Positions 19,764 through 26,651 of a stretch of 26,651 nucleotides of DNA are shown in pieces. The DNA lies in the NCBI GenBank assembly GCA_905198745.1, contig CAJKDU010000032.1:1-26651 (forward strand), written 5' to 3'. Position 1 is the first letter of the stretch, and every line of letters starts with the position of its first letter. Below the pieces are notes generated by a model. It saw only the letters and a list, made by a program, of their open reading frames with translations, did no database searches and was not told the DNA's origin. The DNA comes from an uncultured Prevotella sp. GTDB taxonomy: Bacteria; Bacteroidota; Bacteroidia; Bacteroidales; Bacteroidaceae. The position numbers and the translations under genes are program-made.

Positions 19764-19856
19764 ATTGTCTGTTTCGGCTTGATGCTGGCATGCCTTCATC
19801 ATTCCATACCCCGTAGAAACCGTTTGTGCCCTGCCATGACTGCCTGGGCAAGAAGC

Positions 19857-19915
19857 GGGAAAAAGAAAAAGCACGAGGCAACAAACGGGTGATACCCTTA
19901 TGTCGCATCGTGCTT
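19857..19915 (-). terminator. Intrinsic terminator of the small envelope-protein operon
   Basis: On the minus strand AAGCACGA (19915-19908) pairs with TCGTGCTT (19876-19869), with an inner GGGT/ACCC stem at 19887-19897. It is followed on that strand by TTTCTTTTTCCC. It lies about 50 bases past the last stop of the leftward operon. Confidence 0.75.
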
Positions 19916-19965
19916 GTCCATAACAACGTCAAGCCCCAATCAGCTTATTTAAAAAAATAAGGACT

Positions 19966-20250
19966 CTATTTGAATTTTTTCAGGATGGGATTCCTCTTGA
20001 ATTGCCTATACAGTTTCCATCCCAAGATGGCACCGTCGAGCACACCCATACCAGTGTTGAGCAGACTCATCCACCTGTTGCTTGTCTTGCTTTCCTCATT
20101 GTTGAAAAGCGAGTGCCACTTGTCTCCGATGCTCTTTTCGTCCATTCGGATTTGCTCCTTGATTTTTGCCTTGTATTCGGCAATGTCTTCGAGCGTGTTG
20201 ATCTGGCCCGTGATGCTTGCGCCGGGCGTTTCCTTGGTAGTGTTGTTCAT
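19966..20250 (-). CDS. Small protein of unknown function in a holin/YtxH operon
   Basis: I do not recognise this 94-residue protein. The N-terminal part is polar (NTTKETPGAS), followed by a charged helical region with alternating Glu/Lys and DIAEYKAKIKEQI. A moderately hydrophobic stretch, LLNTGMGVLDGAILGWKLYRQF (about 62-83), might be a membrane-associated or single-pass helix, and the tail is basic (KRNPILKKFK). The ATG at 20250 is chosen over a TTG at 20256; it begins 2 bases after the stop of the upstream holin-like gene, so coupling is likely. Together with its neighbours it suggests a small envelope-associated module. Confidence 0.75.
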   Translation of the reverse strand: MNNTTKETPGASITGQINTLEDIAEYKAKIKEQIRMDEKSIGDKWHSLFNNEESKTSNRWMSLLNTGMGVLDGAILGWKLYRQFKRNPILKKFK

Positions 20251-20252
20251 AC

Positions 20253-20606
20253 TCAATCTTTGCTGAACAGGATGTTGGCGAAAAATCTGACCAGTGGCCT
20301 TTCAATCCACTTCTGCCTGTTGGCCACGAAGATGACGAGCAGGACGAGGTAGACGGCAGCCACGGCGCAAAAGGCGAGCGCCATGCCCAATGCAGGAGCC
20401 AGGGCATAGGCCAGGGCGAACGAGAGATAGATGAGAAGGAAAGCGAAAACGGTGAAGAACACGACAAGCACGGCAATACCGGTGAGGAGCCTCACAATCT
20501 TGTCGATTACATCGAGCTTCGCGTATTCCGACTGAAGCCCGATGTAATGCTTGACCGTTTCCACCAGTTGGGTGATGGTCTCAATATTCTTGTCGCTTGA
20601 GAACAT
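20253..20606 (-). CDS. Phage-holin-3-family-like inner-membrane protein
   Basis: This 117-residue protein has an N-terminal amphipathic part (SSDKNIETITQLVETVKHYI), a conserved-looking LQSEYAKLDVIDKIVRLLTG, and two hydrophobic segments (about 44-68 and 70-96) forming a membrane hairpin, then a basic C-terminal tail. This is the pattern of the putative actinobacterial holin-X/phage-holin-3-6 family, which is chromosomal and widespread in Bacteroidota and is generally not a phage lysis gene. The ATG at 20606 is preferred to a TTG at 20654, which would overlap the upstream gene. It follows the YtxH-like gene by 13 bases. A role in envelope stress is inference. Confidence 0.85.
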   Translation of the reverse strand: MFSSDKNIETITQLVETVKHYIGLQSEYAKLDVIDKIVRLLTGIAVLVVFFTVFAFLLIYLSFALAYALAPALGMALAFCAVAAVYLVLLVIFVANRQKWIERPLVRFFANILFSKD

Positions 20607-20619
20607 TCCTTCGTGCGGT

Positions 20620-20832
20620 TTATTCTTCAGGAGCTGCGTCCTTGATGTCGTCAACGAAGTCTTCCACTTCCTTGCGACTCAGTTTCAAATTGTGTTTCTT
20701 GCAGAAATCCTCCACTGCCCCTGTGAGCTTCTCACGTGTGTCGGCACCCTTTTCGGGAGCAACCAGAAGACCCAACACTGCGCCAGCCACGGCTCCACCG
20801 AGGAATGCGCCGATATAACCTAATGATTTCAT
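20620..20832 (-). CDS. YtxH-domain small membrane protein
   Basis: This 70-residue protein starts MKSLGYIGAFLGGAVAGAVL, a glycine-zipper membrane helix followed by GLLVAPEKGADTREKL, the hallmark of YtxH-like proteins (originally Bacillus general-stress proteins). The rest is a charged, probably helical domain ending in an acidic tail. Alternative starts (GTG at 20856, ATG at 20838) would add a short leader with no benefit. It is the first gene of the leftward three-gene operon and lies about 40 bases from a perfect -7 box. The family often travels with the holin-like protein in Bacteroidota; its molecular role is unsettled. Confidence 0.88.
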   Translation of the reverse strand: MKSLGYIGAFLGGAVAGAVLGLLVAPEKGADTREKLTGAVEDFCKKHNLKLSRKEVEDFVDDIKDAAPEE

Positions 20833-20872
20833 AAGCATTAATGTTTTAAATTCCACATGTTAGTTAACGTTG

Positions 20873-20880
20873 CAAAGATA
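20873..20880 (-). promoter_or_regulatory. -7 box of the YtxH/holin operon
   Basis: On the minus strand this is TATCTTTG, a perfect TAnnTTTG match 40 bases upstream of the YtxH-like start. No good TTTG -33 box is seen, so the promoter may depend on an activator or an alternative factor. Confidence 0.55.
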
Positions 20881-20986
20881 GCGAAAGTTTTGACGCATGC
20901 TCCATATTTTTTTGTTAAAAATGTTGATAATGGGGCTTTTAACAAACTTTATGTGGCTTCAGGGTTCCTGTTTGGGCTATATTTCG

Positions 20987-20994
20987 TAACTTCG
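20987..20994 (+). promoter_or_regulatory. Possible -7 box of the SPOR-ruvX-def-TPR operon
   Basis: TAACTTCG is one mismatch from TAnnTTTG and lies about 50 bases before the SPOR gene. A second candidate, TAAGTTTA (21013-21020), is similarly imperfect. No clear -33 box is visible, so this is a weak call. Confidence 0.35.
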
Positions 20995-21043
20995 CGGAAA
21001 ATATATTGAGTATAAGTTTAATATCTAATAAAACTGAAGAATT

Positions 21044-21538
21044 ATGAAGAAAAGCATGGTATTTTGTGCAGGCTTGTGCGTGGCACTGGCTTTTACAAGT
21101 TGCAAGTCGAGTGAAAGCGCTTACAAGAAGGCATACGAAAAGGCCAAGGCACAAGAACAGGCTCAGCAGACCGAGAATACAGAGAACAATGCTGCACCCG
21201 TGGTGACACCACTCGTGGAGAAACCTTCGAACGAGACAACCGTGGTGGACAACTCTGACAACGTGGCGGTGCAGAAAGAGAAGCTGTCGGTGGTAGACGG
21301 TGCAGGACTGAAGAACTTTAGCGTGGTGGTGGGAGCTTTCCGCGTGAAGGCCAGTGCCGAGAACAGACAGCAGGAGCTCAAGAACGCCGGCTATGCAGCC
21401 CAGATTGCCTACAACTCAGAGCGCAACCTCTACCGCGTGGTGGCTTCCACATTCGACAGCAAGGCCGACGCCGTGCAGAGCCGCAACCAGCTCAGAAGCA
21501 AATACCCAGACGCCTGGTTGCTCTTCAACCAGCAGTAA
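21044..21538 (+). CDS. SPOR-domain lipoprotein
   Basis: The 164-residue protein begins MKKSMVFCAGLCVALAFTSC. A signal sequence ends in a lipobox-like FTSC, so C20 is the likely lipidated residue. A Lys/Glu/Gln-rich, low-complexity linker (about 21-85) leads to a C-terminal SPOR domain (88-164) with FSVVVGAFRVKASAENRQQELKNAGY split by the usual turn, then YRVVASTFDSKADA. SPOR domains bind denuded glycan strands at division sites, so a septal or cell-wall role is likely. ruvX starts 13 bases downstream, and the same order (SPOR, ruvX, def, TPR, thrS) is familiar from Bacteroidota genomes. Confidence 0.9.
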   Translation: MKKSMVFCAGLCVALAFTSCKSSESAYKKAYEKAKAQEQAQQTENTENNAAPVVTPLVEKPSNETTVVDNSDNVAVQKEKLSVVDGAGLKNFSVVVGAFRVKASAENRQQELKNAGYAAQIAYNSERNLYRVVASTFDSKADAVQSRNQLRSKYPDAWLLFNQQ

Positions 21539-21551
21539 GCCCCACAGCGAC

Positions 21552-21968
21552 GTGGCAAGAATTTTATCAATAGACTACGGCAAGAAACGTACAGGTATAG
21601 CAGTGACCGATCCGTTGCAGATAATAGCCAACGGATTGGCCACTGTCGCTACAAGCGAGTTGATGCCGTTTCTGAAAAAATACGTATCGCAGGAAGCGGT
21701 CGAGAGGGTGGTCATCGGTGAACCCAGACAACCCAACGGCCAGCCCAGCGAGAACCTGCAGCGGGTGAGACAGTTTGTGGCTCTGTGGAAGAAGCAGATG
21801 CCCCAGATTCCCATCGACCTCTTTGACGAGCGCTACACTTCCGTGCTCGCCCATCTGGCCATGCTCGACGGCGGACTGCGCAAGAAGGCACGGCAGAACA
21901 AGGAACTGGTAGACGAGATCAGTGCAACCATCATTCTGCAGGACTATATGGCAGCTAAAAGAAGATGA
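21552..21968 (+). CDS. ruvX: Putative Holliday junction resolvase RuvX/YqgF
   Basis: This 138-residue protein has the RNase H-like fold signatures of YqgF: ILSIDYGKKRTGIAVTD with the first catalytic Asp (D8), VVIGEP, DERYTSVLA and DEISATIILQDYM with the last acidic residues. Family members are linked to 16S rRNA 5' maturation and to Holliday junction resolution. The frame stays open upstream, but similarity starts exactly at a GTG (21552), and no ATG lies near it, so GTG is the likely start. It follows the SPOR gene by 13 bases and overlaps def by 4 bases (ATGA), a translationally coupled arrangement. Confidence 0.93.
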   Translation: MARILSIDYGKKRTGIAVTDPLQIIANGLATVATSELMPFLKKYVSQEAVERVVIGEPRQPNGQPSENLQRVRQFVALWKKQMPQIPIDLFDERYTSVLAHLAMLDGGLRKKARQNKELVDEISATIILQDYMAAKRR

Positions 21969-22528
21969 TTTTACCTATTTATATTTACGGCCAGCCCGTG
22001 TTGAGAAAGGTGGCCGAAGACATCACTCCCGACTATCCGGGACTGAAAGAATTGATTCCCAATATGTTTGCAACCCTTACCGAATCTGAAGGCGTGGGTC
22101 TCGCCGCTCCGCAGATAGGTCTGGCCATCCGTGTGGTGGTGATCGACCTGGATGTGCTGTCGGACGACCTGCCCGAGTACAAGGGATTCCGCAAGGCATA
22201 CATCAATCCGCACATCATAGAATACGACGACGACTCGAAGAAGGAAACCATGGAGGAGGGATGCCTCAGCATACCCGCCATCCACGAGAGCGTGACACGT
22301 CCCACACGCATCCACGTGCAGTATATGGACGAGGACTTCAACCAGCACGACGAATGGGTGGAGGGCTATCTGGCACGCGTGATGCAGCATGAGTTCGACC
22401 ACCTGGAAGGCATCATGTTCATCGACCGCCTGTCGCCCCTTCGCAAGCAACTCATCAAGTCAAAGTTGCGCGCCATCCTCCAGGGGCGCTTCCGTTGCGG
22501 CTACCGCACCAAGGTGCACAGGAAATAG
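21965..22528 (+). CDS. def: Peptide deformylase
   Basis: This 187-residue metalloenzyme removes the formyl group from the N-terminal Met of new proteins. All three motifs are present: GVGLAAPQIG (43-52), EGCLSIP with the metal-ligand C100, and QHEFDHLEG with H142, the catalytic E143 and H146. Length and the motif III pattern fit type I deformylases. It overlaps ruvX by 4 bases and precedes the TPR gene by 31 bases. Confidence 0.98.
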   Translation: MILPIYIYGQPVLRKVAEDITPDYPGLKELIPNMFATLTESEGVGLAAPQIGLAIRVVVIDLDVLSDDLPEYKGFRKAYINPHIIEYDDDSKKETMEEGCLSIPAIHESVTRPTRIHVQYMDEDFNQHDEWVEGYLARVMQHEFDHLEGIMFIDRLSPLRKQLIKSKLRAILQGRFRCGYRTKVHRK

Positions 22529-22559
22529 AAACAAAAATACCACACCCTCTTATAAAAAG

Positions 22560-24542
22560 ATGTTCAGGAAACACATAGTCTTCGTCCTTCTTTTTCTGGC
22601 AAGCGTGTCGTGTAGGGCCCAGTTCAACATAGACCGCCTTGTCAGAAGTGGTCGCATAGCCCTACAGTATGAAGACTATGTGCTTTCCATCCAATATTTC
22701 AACCAGGCCATTTCGGGCAAGCCCTACCTCTATGAACCCTGGTTCTACAGGGCACTTGCCAAATACAACCTCGGCGACTATGTGGGAGCCGAGGCCGACT
22801 GCGGCAAGGCCATATCCATCAATCCCTACATTGACGGCATGTATGACCTGCGTGCTGTGTGCCGCATCCGCCAGCAGAAATACAACGATGCCATCGGCGA
22901 CTACGGAAACGCCATCCGGCTAAATCCCGCCAGTCGCGACTATTGGTATAACCGTGCCTACTGTCGCGTGCAGCTGAAAGACTATGCCCAGGGCCACGCC
23001 GACCTCGATTCCACCATCGCACGCTGGAGCAAGTTTACCGAAGCCTACTCCCTGCAGGCCGAAATATGCCTGCACGAGAACGACACCGCCAAGGCCACCC
23101 GATGGCTCGACCGCACCGTGGAACTGAATCCCTACGATGCACAGGCATGGGTGATCATGGGCCGCATCTACATGGCGCGCGGCAACTGGAAAAAGGCCGA
23201 CCAGACACTCAGCAAAGCCATCCACCTGAAACCCAAGACGGTGAACAACTACGTGGACCGGGCCGTGGTGCGAGTGAACCAGAACAACTATCGCGGTGCC
23301 ATGGCAGACTATGACATGGCGATAGACCTCGACCCCAACAATTTCCTTGCCCACTACAACCGCGCCTTGCTCCGAATGCAGGTGGGCGACGACAACCGCG
23401 CCATCTCCGACCTCAACTTCGTGCTGAAACTCGAACCTAACAACCTCCAGGCTCTCTACAACCGCGCCACCTTGCTCGACCGTACAGGCAACCTGCATGG
23501 CGCCATTCGCGACTACAGCAAGGTGATAGGAGAGTTCCCCAACTTCTGGGTGGGCTTGCAGAGCCGTGCCAGTTGCTACCGGCGACTGGGCATGACCGCC
23601 AAGGCCGAGATGGACGAGTTCCGCATCATGAAGGCACAGATGAACAAGCATCTCGGAGTGCAGCCGCGCTGGAGCAGGAGCAAGCTCCGCAAGGTGCGCC
23701 ACCAGAGCGACATCGACGTGAACAAATACGACCAGATGGTCATTGCCGACGACAACGTGGTGGTGGAACACGACTACAAGAGCAAGTATCGCGGACTCGT
23801 GCAGAACCAGAAGGTGGACGAAGGCTTCCTGCCCATGTACATGCTGTCTTATTATAAATACGACAACGGCGTGAACGAATATCAAGCCTTCGACAGCGAC
23901 GTGGAAAACTTCAATGCCAAGAACCACCCTCTGAAGAACCTCTTTGTGGCATGCAATGCACAACGCGTGCAGCTGGACGAGCAGCAGTCGAAGGAAGGAC
24001 TTGCCTTTGTGGAAAAACTGACCGGGCGTCTTTCTTCTGCCCATGATGCGCAGCAGACCATGGCCCTGCTCATGCAACGGGCAGTGGCTTATGTGGCAGT
24101 GCAGAACTACGATGAGGCCCTGGCCGACCTGAACACCGTGCTCGCCACCGACAGCACCCTCTCCATCGCCTACTGGCAGCGCGCCGTGTGCGAGGCGTCC
24201 ATGGCTGGCGTGGAAACTGCCGACGGATATGAGGCGAAACTCAAGTGGGCACGTGCCGAGAGCAGTTTCAACGAAGCACTCAGGTATTCGCCCAACAATG
24301 CTTACGTGCACTACGACAAAGGCGTGGCCCATTCTCTCCGCAAGGAGTATGCCCAGGCCATTGACAGCTACACGCAAGCCATCAAGTGCGACGCCAAACT
24401 GGCCGAGGCCTATTACAACCGAGGACTTGCCCGCATCTACTGCAACCAAAAGCAGGCAGGCATGGCAGACCTGAGCAAGGCTGGCGAATTGGGACTGTTC
24501 AAGGCATACAGCATTATGAAGCGCTTTGGCGCCAGCAAGTGA
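22560..24542 (+). CDS. Exported tetratricopeptide-repeat protein
   Basis: The 660-residue product starts MFRKHIVFVLLFLASVSCRAQ, an export signal with probable cleavage before Gln (the Cys two residues earlier could instead be lipidated). Residues about 25-355 form a run of TPR units, recognisable from YNRA, A-x-DY-x-KAI-x-LNP and similar spacings. A middle region without TPR pattern (about 357-478) contains a Lys/Arg-rich SRSKLRKVRHQSD, an Asp/Val-rich segment and LPMYMLSYYKYDNG. A second TPR block (about 480-655) ends the protein. It is predicted to be a periplasmic or outer-membrane scaffold. An in-frame extension to 22389 overlaps def and is rejected. It lies 31 bases after def and 86 bases before thrS. 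Partners are unknown. Confidence 0.9.
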   Translation: MFRKHIVFVLLFLASVSCRAQFNIDRLVRSGRIALQYEDYVLSIQYFNQAISGKPYLYEPWFYRALAKYNLGDYVGAEADCGKAISINPYIDGMYDLRAVCRIRQQKYNDAIGDYGNAIRLNPASRDYWYNRAYCRVQLKDYAQGHADLDSTIARWSKFTEAYSLQAEICLHENDTAKATRWLDRTVELNPYDAQAWVIMGRIYMARGNWKKADQTLSKAIHLKPKTVNNYVDRAVVRVNQNNYRGAMADYDMAIDLDPNNFLAHYNRALLRMQVGDDNRAISDLNFVLKLEPNNLQALYNRATLLDRTGNLHGAIRDYSKVIGEFPNFWVGLQSRASCYRRLGMTAKAEMDEFRIMKAQMNKHLGVQPRWSRSKLRKVRHQSDIDVNKYDQMVIADDNVVVEHDYKSKYRGLVQNQKVDEGFLPMYMLSYYKYDNGVNEYQAFDSDVENFNAKNHPLKNLFVACNAQRVQLDEQQSKEGLAFVEKLTGRLSSAHDAQQTMALLMQRAVAYVAVQNYDEALADLNTVLATDSTLSIAYWQRAVCEASMAGVETADGYEAKLKWARAESSFNEALRYSPNNAYVHYDKGVAHSLRKEYAQAIDSYTQAIKCDAKLAEAYYNRGLARIYCNQKQAGMADLSKAGELGLFKAYSIMKRFGASK

Positions 24543-24566
24543 CGGGTGTCTAAAAAAATGCTAATA

Positions 24567-24599
24567 TTTCCGCTATATCAAAAGAAATAATTATTTTTG
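24567..24599 (+). promoter_or_regulatory. Promoter of thrS
   Basis: TATTTTTG (24592-24599) matches the -7 box. A TTTC at 24567-24570 is a near match to the -33 box with 21 bases between. The leader to the ATG at 24629 is only about 22 bases, too short for a T-box or a ThrS operator-like structure. Confidence 0.6.
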
Positions 24600-24628
24600 C
24601 AACCAAAATACACAAATAATAATAGGTT

Positions 24629-26581
24629 ATGATTAAAATAACATTTCCAGACGGTTCTGTCCGCGAGTATGAACAGGGCGTAACTGGACATCAAATTGCT
24701 GAAAGCATCTCACCTGCTTTGGCCCGCGACGTGCTCGCCTGTGGCGTAAACGGTGAAACTGTAGAATTGAACCGTCCTATCAATGAGGACGCTACCATAG
24801 CCCTTTACAAATGGGATGATGAGGAAGGAAAACACACCTTCTGGCACACCTCGGCACACCTTTTGGCCGAAGCCTTGAAAGAACTCTATCCCGGCATCCA
24901 GTTCGGTTTCGGACCTGCCATAGAGAACGGCTTCTTCTATGACGTGATGCCTGCTGCCGGACAGACCATTTCGGAAAACGACTTCGCCAAGATCGAAGAT
25001 AAGATGAAGGAACTCGCCAAGAAAAACGAGCCTGTGGTGCGCAAGGACGTGTCGAAGGCAGAAGCTCTCGCCGAGTTCAAGGCCGACGGCCAGGAATACA
25101 AGTGTGAGCACATAGAGCAGGACCTGGAAGACGGTACCATCTCTACCTATACACAAGGCTCGTTCACCGACCTCTGCCGCGGTCCTCACCTCGTGAGCAC
25201 AGGCGCCATCAAGGCCATCAAGATTACCAGTGTAGCCGGAGCCTTCTGGCGTGGCGATGCCAAGCGTGAGCAGATGACCCGTATCTATGGCGTGTCGTTC
25301 CCCAAGAAGAAGATGCTCGACGAATATCTCGTGATGCTTGAGGAAGCCAAGAAGCGCGACCACCGCAAGATCGGTAAGGAAATGGAACTCTTCATGTTCT
25401 CCGAGCGTGTGGGAAAAGGTCTGCCCATCTGGCTGCCAAAAGGCACACAGCTCCGCCTCCGTCTGCAGGAACTGCTTCGCAGTCTGCTCCGTCCTTATGA
25501 CTATCAGGAAGTGATCACTCCGGGCATCGGCGGCAAGAGTCTCTATGTTACTTCCGGCCACTACGCACACTACGGCAAGGACGCATTCCAGCCTATCCAT
25601 ACTCCCGAGGAGGATGAGGAATACATGCTCAAACCTATGAACTGCCCTCACCACTGCGAAATTTATGCCCGCAAGCCCCGTTCTTACAAGGATCTGCCAC
25701 TGCGCATCGCAGAGTTTGGCACAGTGTTCCGCTATGAGAAGAGCGGTGAGCTCCACGGACTGACCCGTGTGCGCACATTCACCCAGGACGATGCTCACAT
25801 CTTTGTGCGTCCCGACCAGGTGAAGAAGGAGTTCGAGAACATCATCGACATCATCTTGAAGGTGTTCGGAATCTTCGGCTTCGAGAACTATGAGGCACAG
25901 ATCTCCCTGCGCGACCCGAAAGACACCGAGAAATATATTGGCAGCGACGAAATATGGAACGAGAGCCAGAACGCCATCCGTGAGGCTTGTAAGGAGAAGG
26001 GACTCCACTGTAACGAAGTGGAAGGCGAAGCTGCCTTCTACGGTCCTAAGCTCGACTTCATGGTGAAGGACGCCATCGGCCGCAAGTGGCAGCTGGGTAC
26101 TATCCAGGTGGACTACAACCTGCCCGAGCGTTTCAAGCTGGAATATACCGCCGAGGACAACACCAAGAAGACTCCTGTGATGATTCACCGTGCACCGTTC
26201 GGTTCACTTGAACGCTTCACTGCTGTGCTCATTGAGCACACTGCCGGTCATTTCCCCTTGTGGCTCACACCCGACCAGGTGGCCATTCTGCCCATCTCTG
26301 AGAAGTTCAACGACTATGCCAAGAAGGTGGCCAAATACTTTGACGGCAAGGGCGTGCGTGCGCTCATCGACGACCGCAACGAGAAGATAGGCCGCAAGAT
26401 TCGCGACAACGAACTCAAGCGCGTTCCCTACATGGTGATTGTCGGCGAGAAGGAAGCTGCCGAAGGTCTCGTGTCCATGCGTAAGCAGGGCGGTGGAGAG
26501 CAGGCAACCATGACTATGGAAGAGTTTGCACAGCGCATCAATGACGAGGTGGCAAAGCAACTCTCGGCAGTCAACGAATAA
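24629..26581 (+). CDS. thrS: Threonyl-tRNA synthetase
   Basis: This 650-residue class II synthetase charges tRNA-Thr. The order is complete: an N-terminal TGS domain (about 1-62), an editing domain with HTSAH (H73, H77) and a further FTDLCRGPH segment, a catalytic core with zinc ligands C339 (in MNCPHHCEIY), H390 (TQDDAH) and H520 (IHRAPFGSLERF), and a C-terminal anticodon-binding domain (about 545-650, with VAILPISEKF and GRKIRDNELKRVPYMVIVG). The spacing of the first two zinc ligands equals that in the E. coli enzyme (C334/H385); the third lies four residues further on. It has its own promoter after the TPR gene. In many bacteria infC follows, but the window ends first. Confidence 0.98.
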   Translation: MIKITFPDGSVREYEQGVTGHQIAESISPALARDVLACGVNGETVELNRPINEDATIALYKWDDEEGKHTFWHTSAHLLAEALKELYPGIQFGFGPAIENGFFYDVMPAAGQTISENDFAKIEDKMKELAKKNEPVVRKDVSKAEALAEFKADGQEYKCEHIEQDLEDGTISTYTQGSFTDLCRGPHLVSTGAIKAIKITSVAGAFWRGDAKREQMTRIYGVSFPKKKMLDEYLVMLEEAKKRDHRKIGKEMELFMFSERVGKGLPIWLPKGTQLRLRLQELLRSLLRPYDYQEVITPGIGGKSLYVTSGHYAHYGKDAFQPIHTPEEDEEYMLKPMNCPHHCEIYARKPRSYKDLPLRIAEFGTVFRYEKSGELHGLTRVRTFTQDDAHIFVRPDQVKKEFENIIDIILKVFGIFGFENYEAQISLRDPKDTEKYIGSDEIWNESQNAIREACKEKGLHCNEVEGEAAFYGPKLDFMVKDAIGRKWQLGTIQVDYNLPERFKLEYTAEDNTKKTPVMIHRAPFGSLERFTAVLIEHTAGHFPLWLTPDQVAILPISEKFNDYAKKVAKYFDGKGVRALIDDRNEKIGRKIRDNELKRVPYMVIVGEKEAAEGLVSMRKQGGGEQATMTMEEFAQRINDEVAKQLSAVNE

Positions 26582-26602
26582 GAATTATCTTAACATAACC
26601 TG

Positions 26603-26640
26603 TTGGCGGAATTAATTTAGTGCATACTTAATTCTGCCAA
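26603..26640 (+). promoter_or_regulatory. Long hairpin downstream of thrS
   Basis: TTGGCGGAATTAA (26603-26615) pairs with TTAATTCTGCCAA (26628-26640) over 13 bp with one G-U pair and a 12-base loop. No T tract follows within the window (TGGGCTTGTCG), so it is not a standard intrinsic terminator. It could be an mRNA processing or regulatory structure between thrS and the next gene. Confidence 0.5.
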
Positions 26641-26651
26641 TGGGCTTGTCG

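Larger units (their letters stand above)
19451..19856. other. Gene-free stretch between convergent operons
   Basis: No gene is supported. Open frames on both strands cross the region but follow repeat structure rather than a protein family. Visible items are a CTGACG/CGTCAG hairpin (19525-19543), the palindrome array (19562-19632), a T run at 19689-19695, and GGCTTTCAGCCCG at 19751-19763. The next 110 bases, up to the stop codon of the leftward operon at 19966, hold that operon's terminator. Confidence 0.6.

Noticed and set aside
19350..19874. 174-residue minus-strand frame across the palindrome array
   Set aside because: It overlaps the end of the metallohydrolase gene and starts within the operon terminator; composition is repeat-like.
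20253..20606. Prophage lysis cassette
   Set aside because: The holin-like protein stands with a YtxH-like gene and has no endolysin, spanin or phage structural gene around it.
22920..24449. 509-residue open frame on the minus strand opposite the TPR gene
   Set aside because: It is a shadow of codon bias; the plus strand encodes clear TPR units and a signal peptide.
26640..26651. Start of the next gene (ATG at 26640)
   Set aside because: Only four codons are visible, the ATG overlaps the arm of the hairpin, and the residues do not resemble the start of InfC.

Overview
The window looks like chromosomal DNA from a member of the Bacteroidales, most likely Prevotella or a close relative. Three things point there: promoters of the Bacteroidota type (TAnnTTTG at -7, sometimes with TTTG about 19-20 bases upstream) in front of several genes, start regions without clear Shine-Dalgarno motifs, and familiar Bacteroidota gene content and order (GT3 glycogen synthase next to a DUF3417-type phosphorylase; SPOR lipoprotein, ruvX, def, TPR protein, thrS). 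Most of the coding DNA is housekeeping. I saw no integrase, transposase, prophage module, CRISPR array, rRNA or tRNA.

Layout. 1-1397 has no convincing gene; it is G+T-rich on the plus strand and holds a structured repeat-like element (about 898-1112). 1440-2627 is a lone AAA_14-type ATPase with its own promoter. 2717-6295 is pyruvate:ferredoxin oxidoreductase, closed by a strong terminator. 6410-6739 is gene-free, with a 17-bp tandem repeat and a second repeat-like element. A small exported protein runs leftward (6740-7177). 7383-11633 is a two-gene glycogen operon (synthase plus phosphorylase) with a structured leader and a terminator. 11767-15154 is ligA followed by nhaD. 15154-15600 is a triplicated, roughly 160-bp, hairpin-bearing repeat between the convergent nhaD and pheS. 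pheS (15601-16638, minus) diverges from a lipoprotein-murB-metallohydrolase operon (16822-19450). 19451-19868 is gene-free and holds a 22-bp-period palindrome array and part of a third repeat-like element. A leftward operon encodes three small envelope proteins (YtxH-like, holin-like membrane protein, unknown) and ends in a terminator at 19857-19915. A rightward run then carries the SPOR lipoprotein, ruvX, def and a TPR protein, followed by thrS with its own promoter. After thrS comes a hairpin, and the window ends before the next gene.

How it fits together. The coding part supports central fermentation (PFOR), glycogen storage and mobilisation, DNA replication and repair (LigA, RuvX), cation homeostasis (NhaD), cell wall and envelope functions (MurB, SPOR lipoprotein, YtxH/holin-like operon) and translation (PheS, ThrS, peptide deformylase). 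The less ordinary material is intergenic: three different repeat architectures plus a dispersed element present in two or three forms. I found no clear new multi-gene system. The best candidates for undescribed biology are the triplicated terminator repeat, the 22-bp palindrome array, and an ATPase whose Walker B glutamate and C-terminal nuclease-like motif both appear altered.
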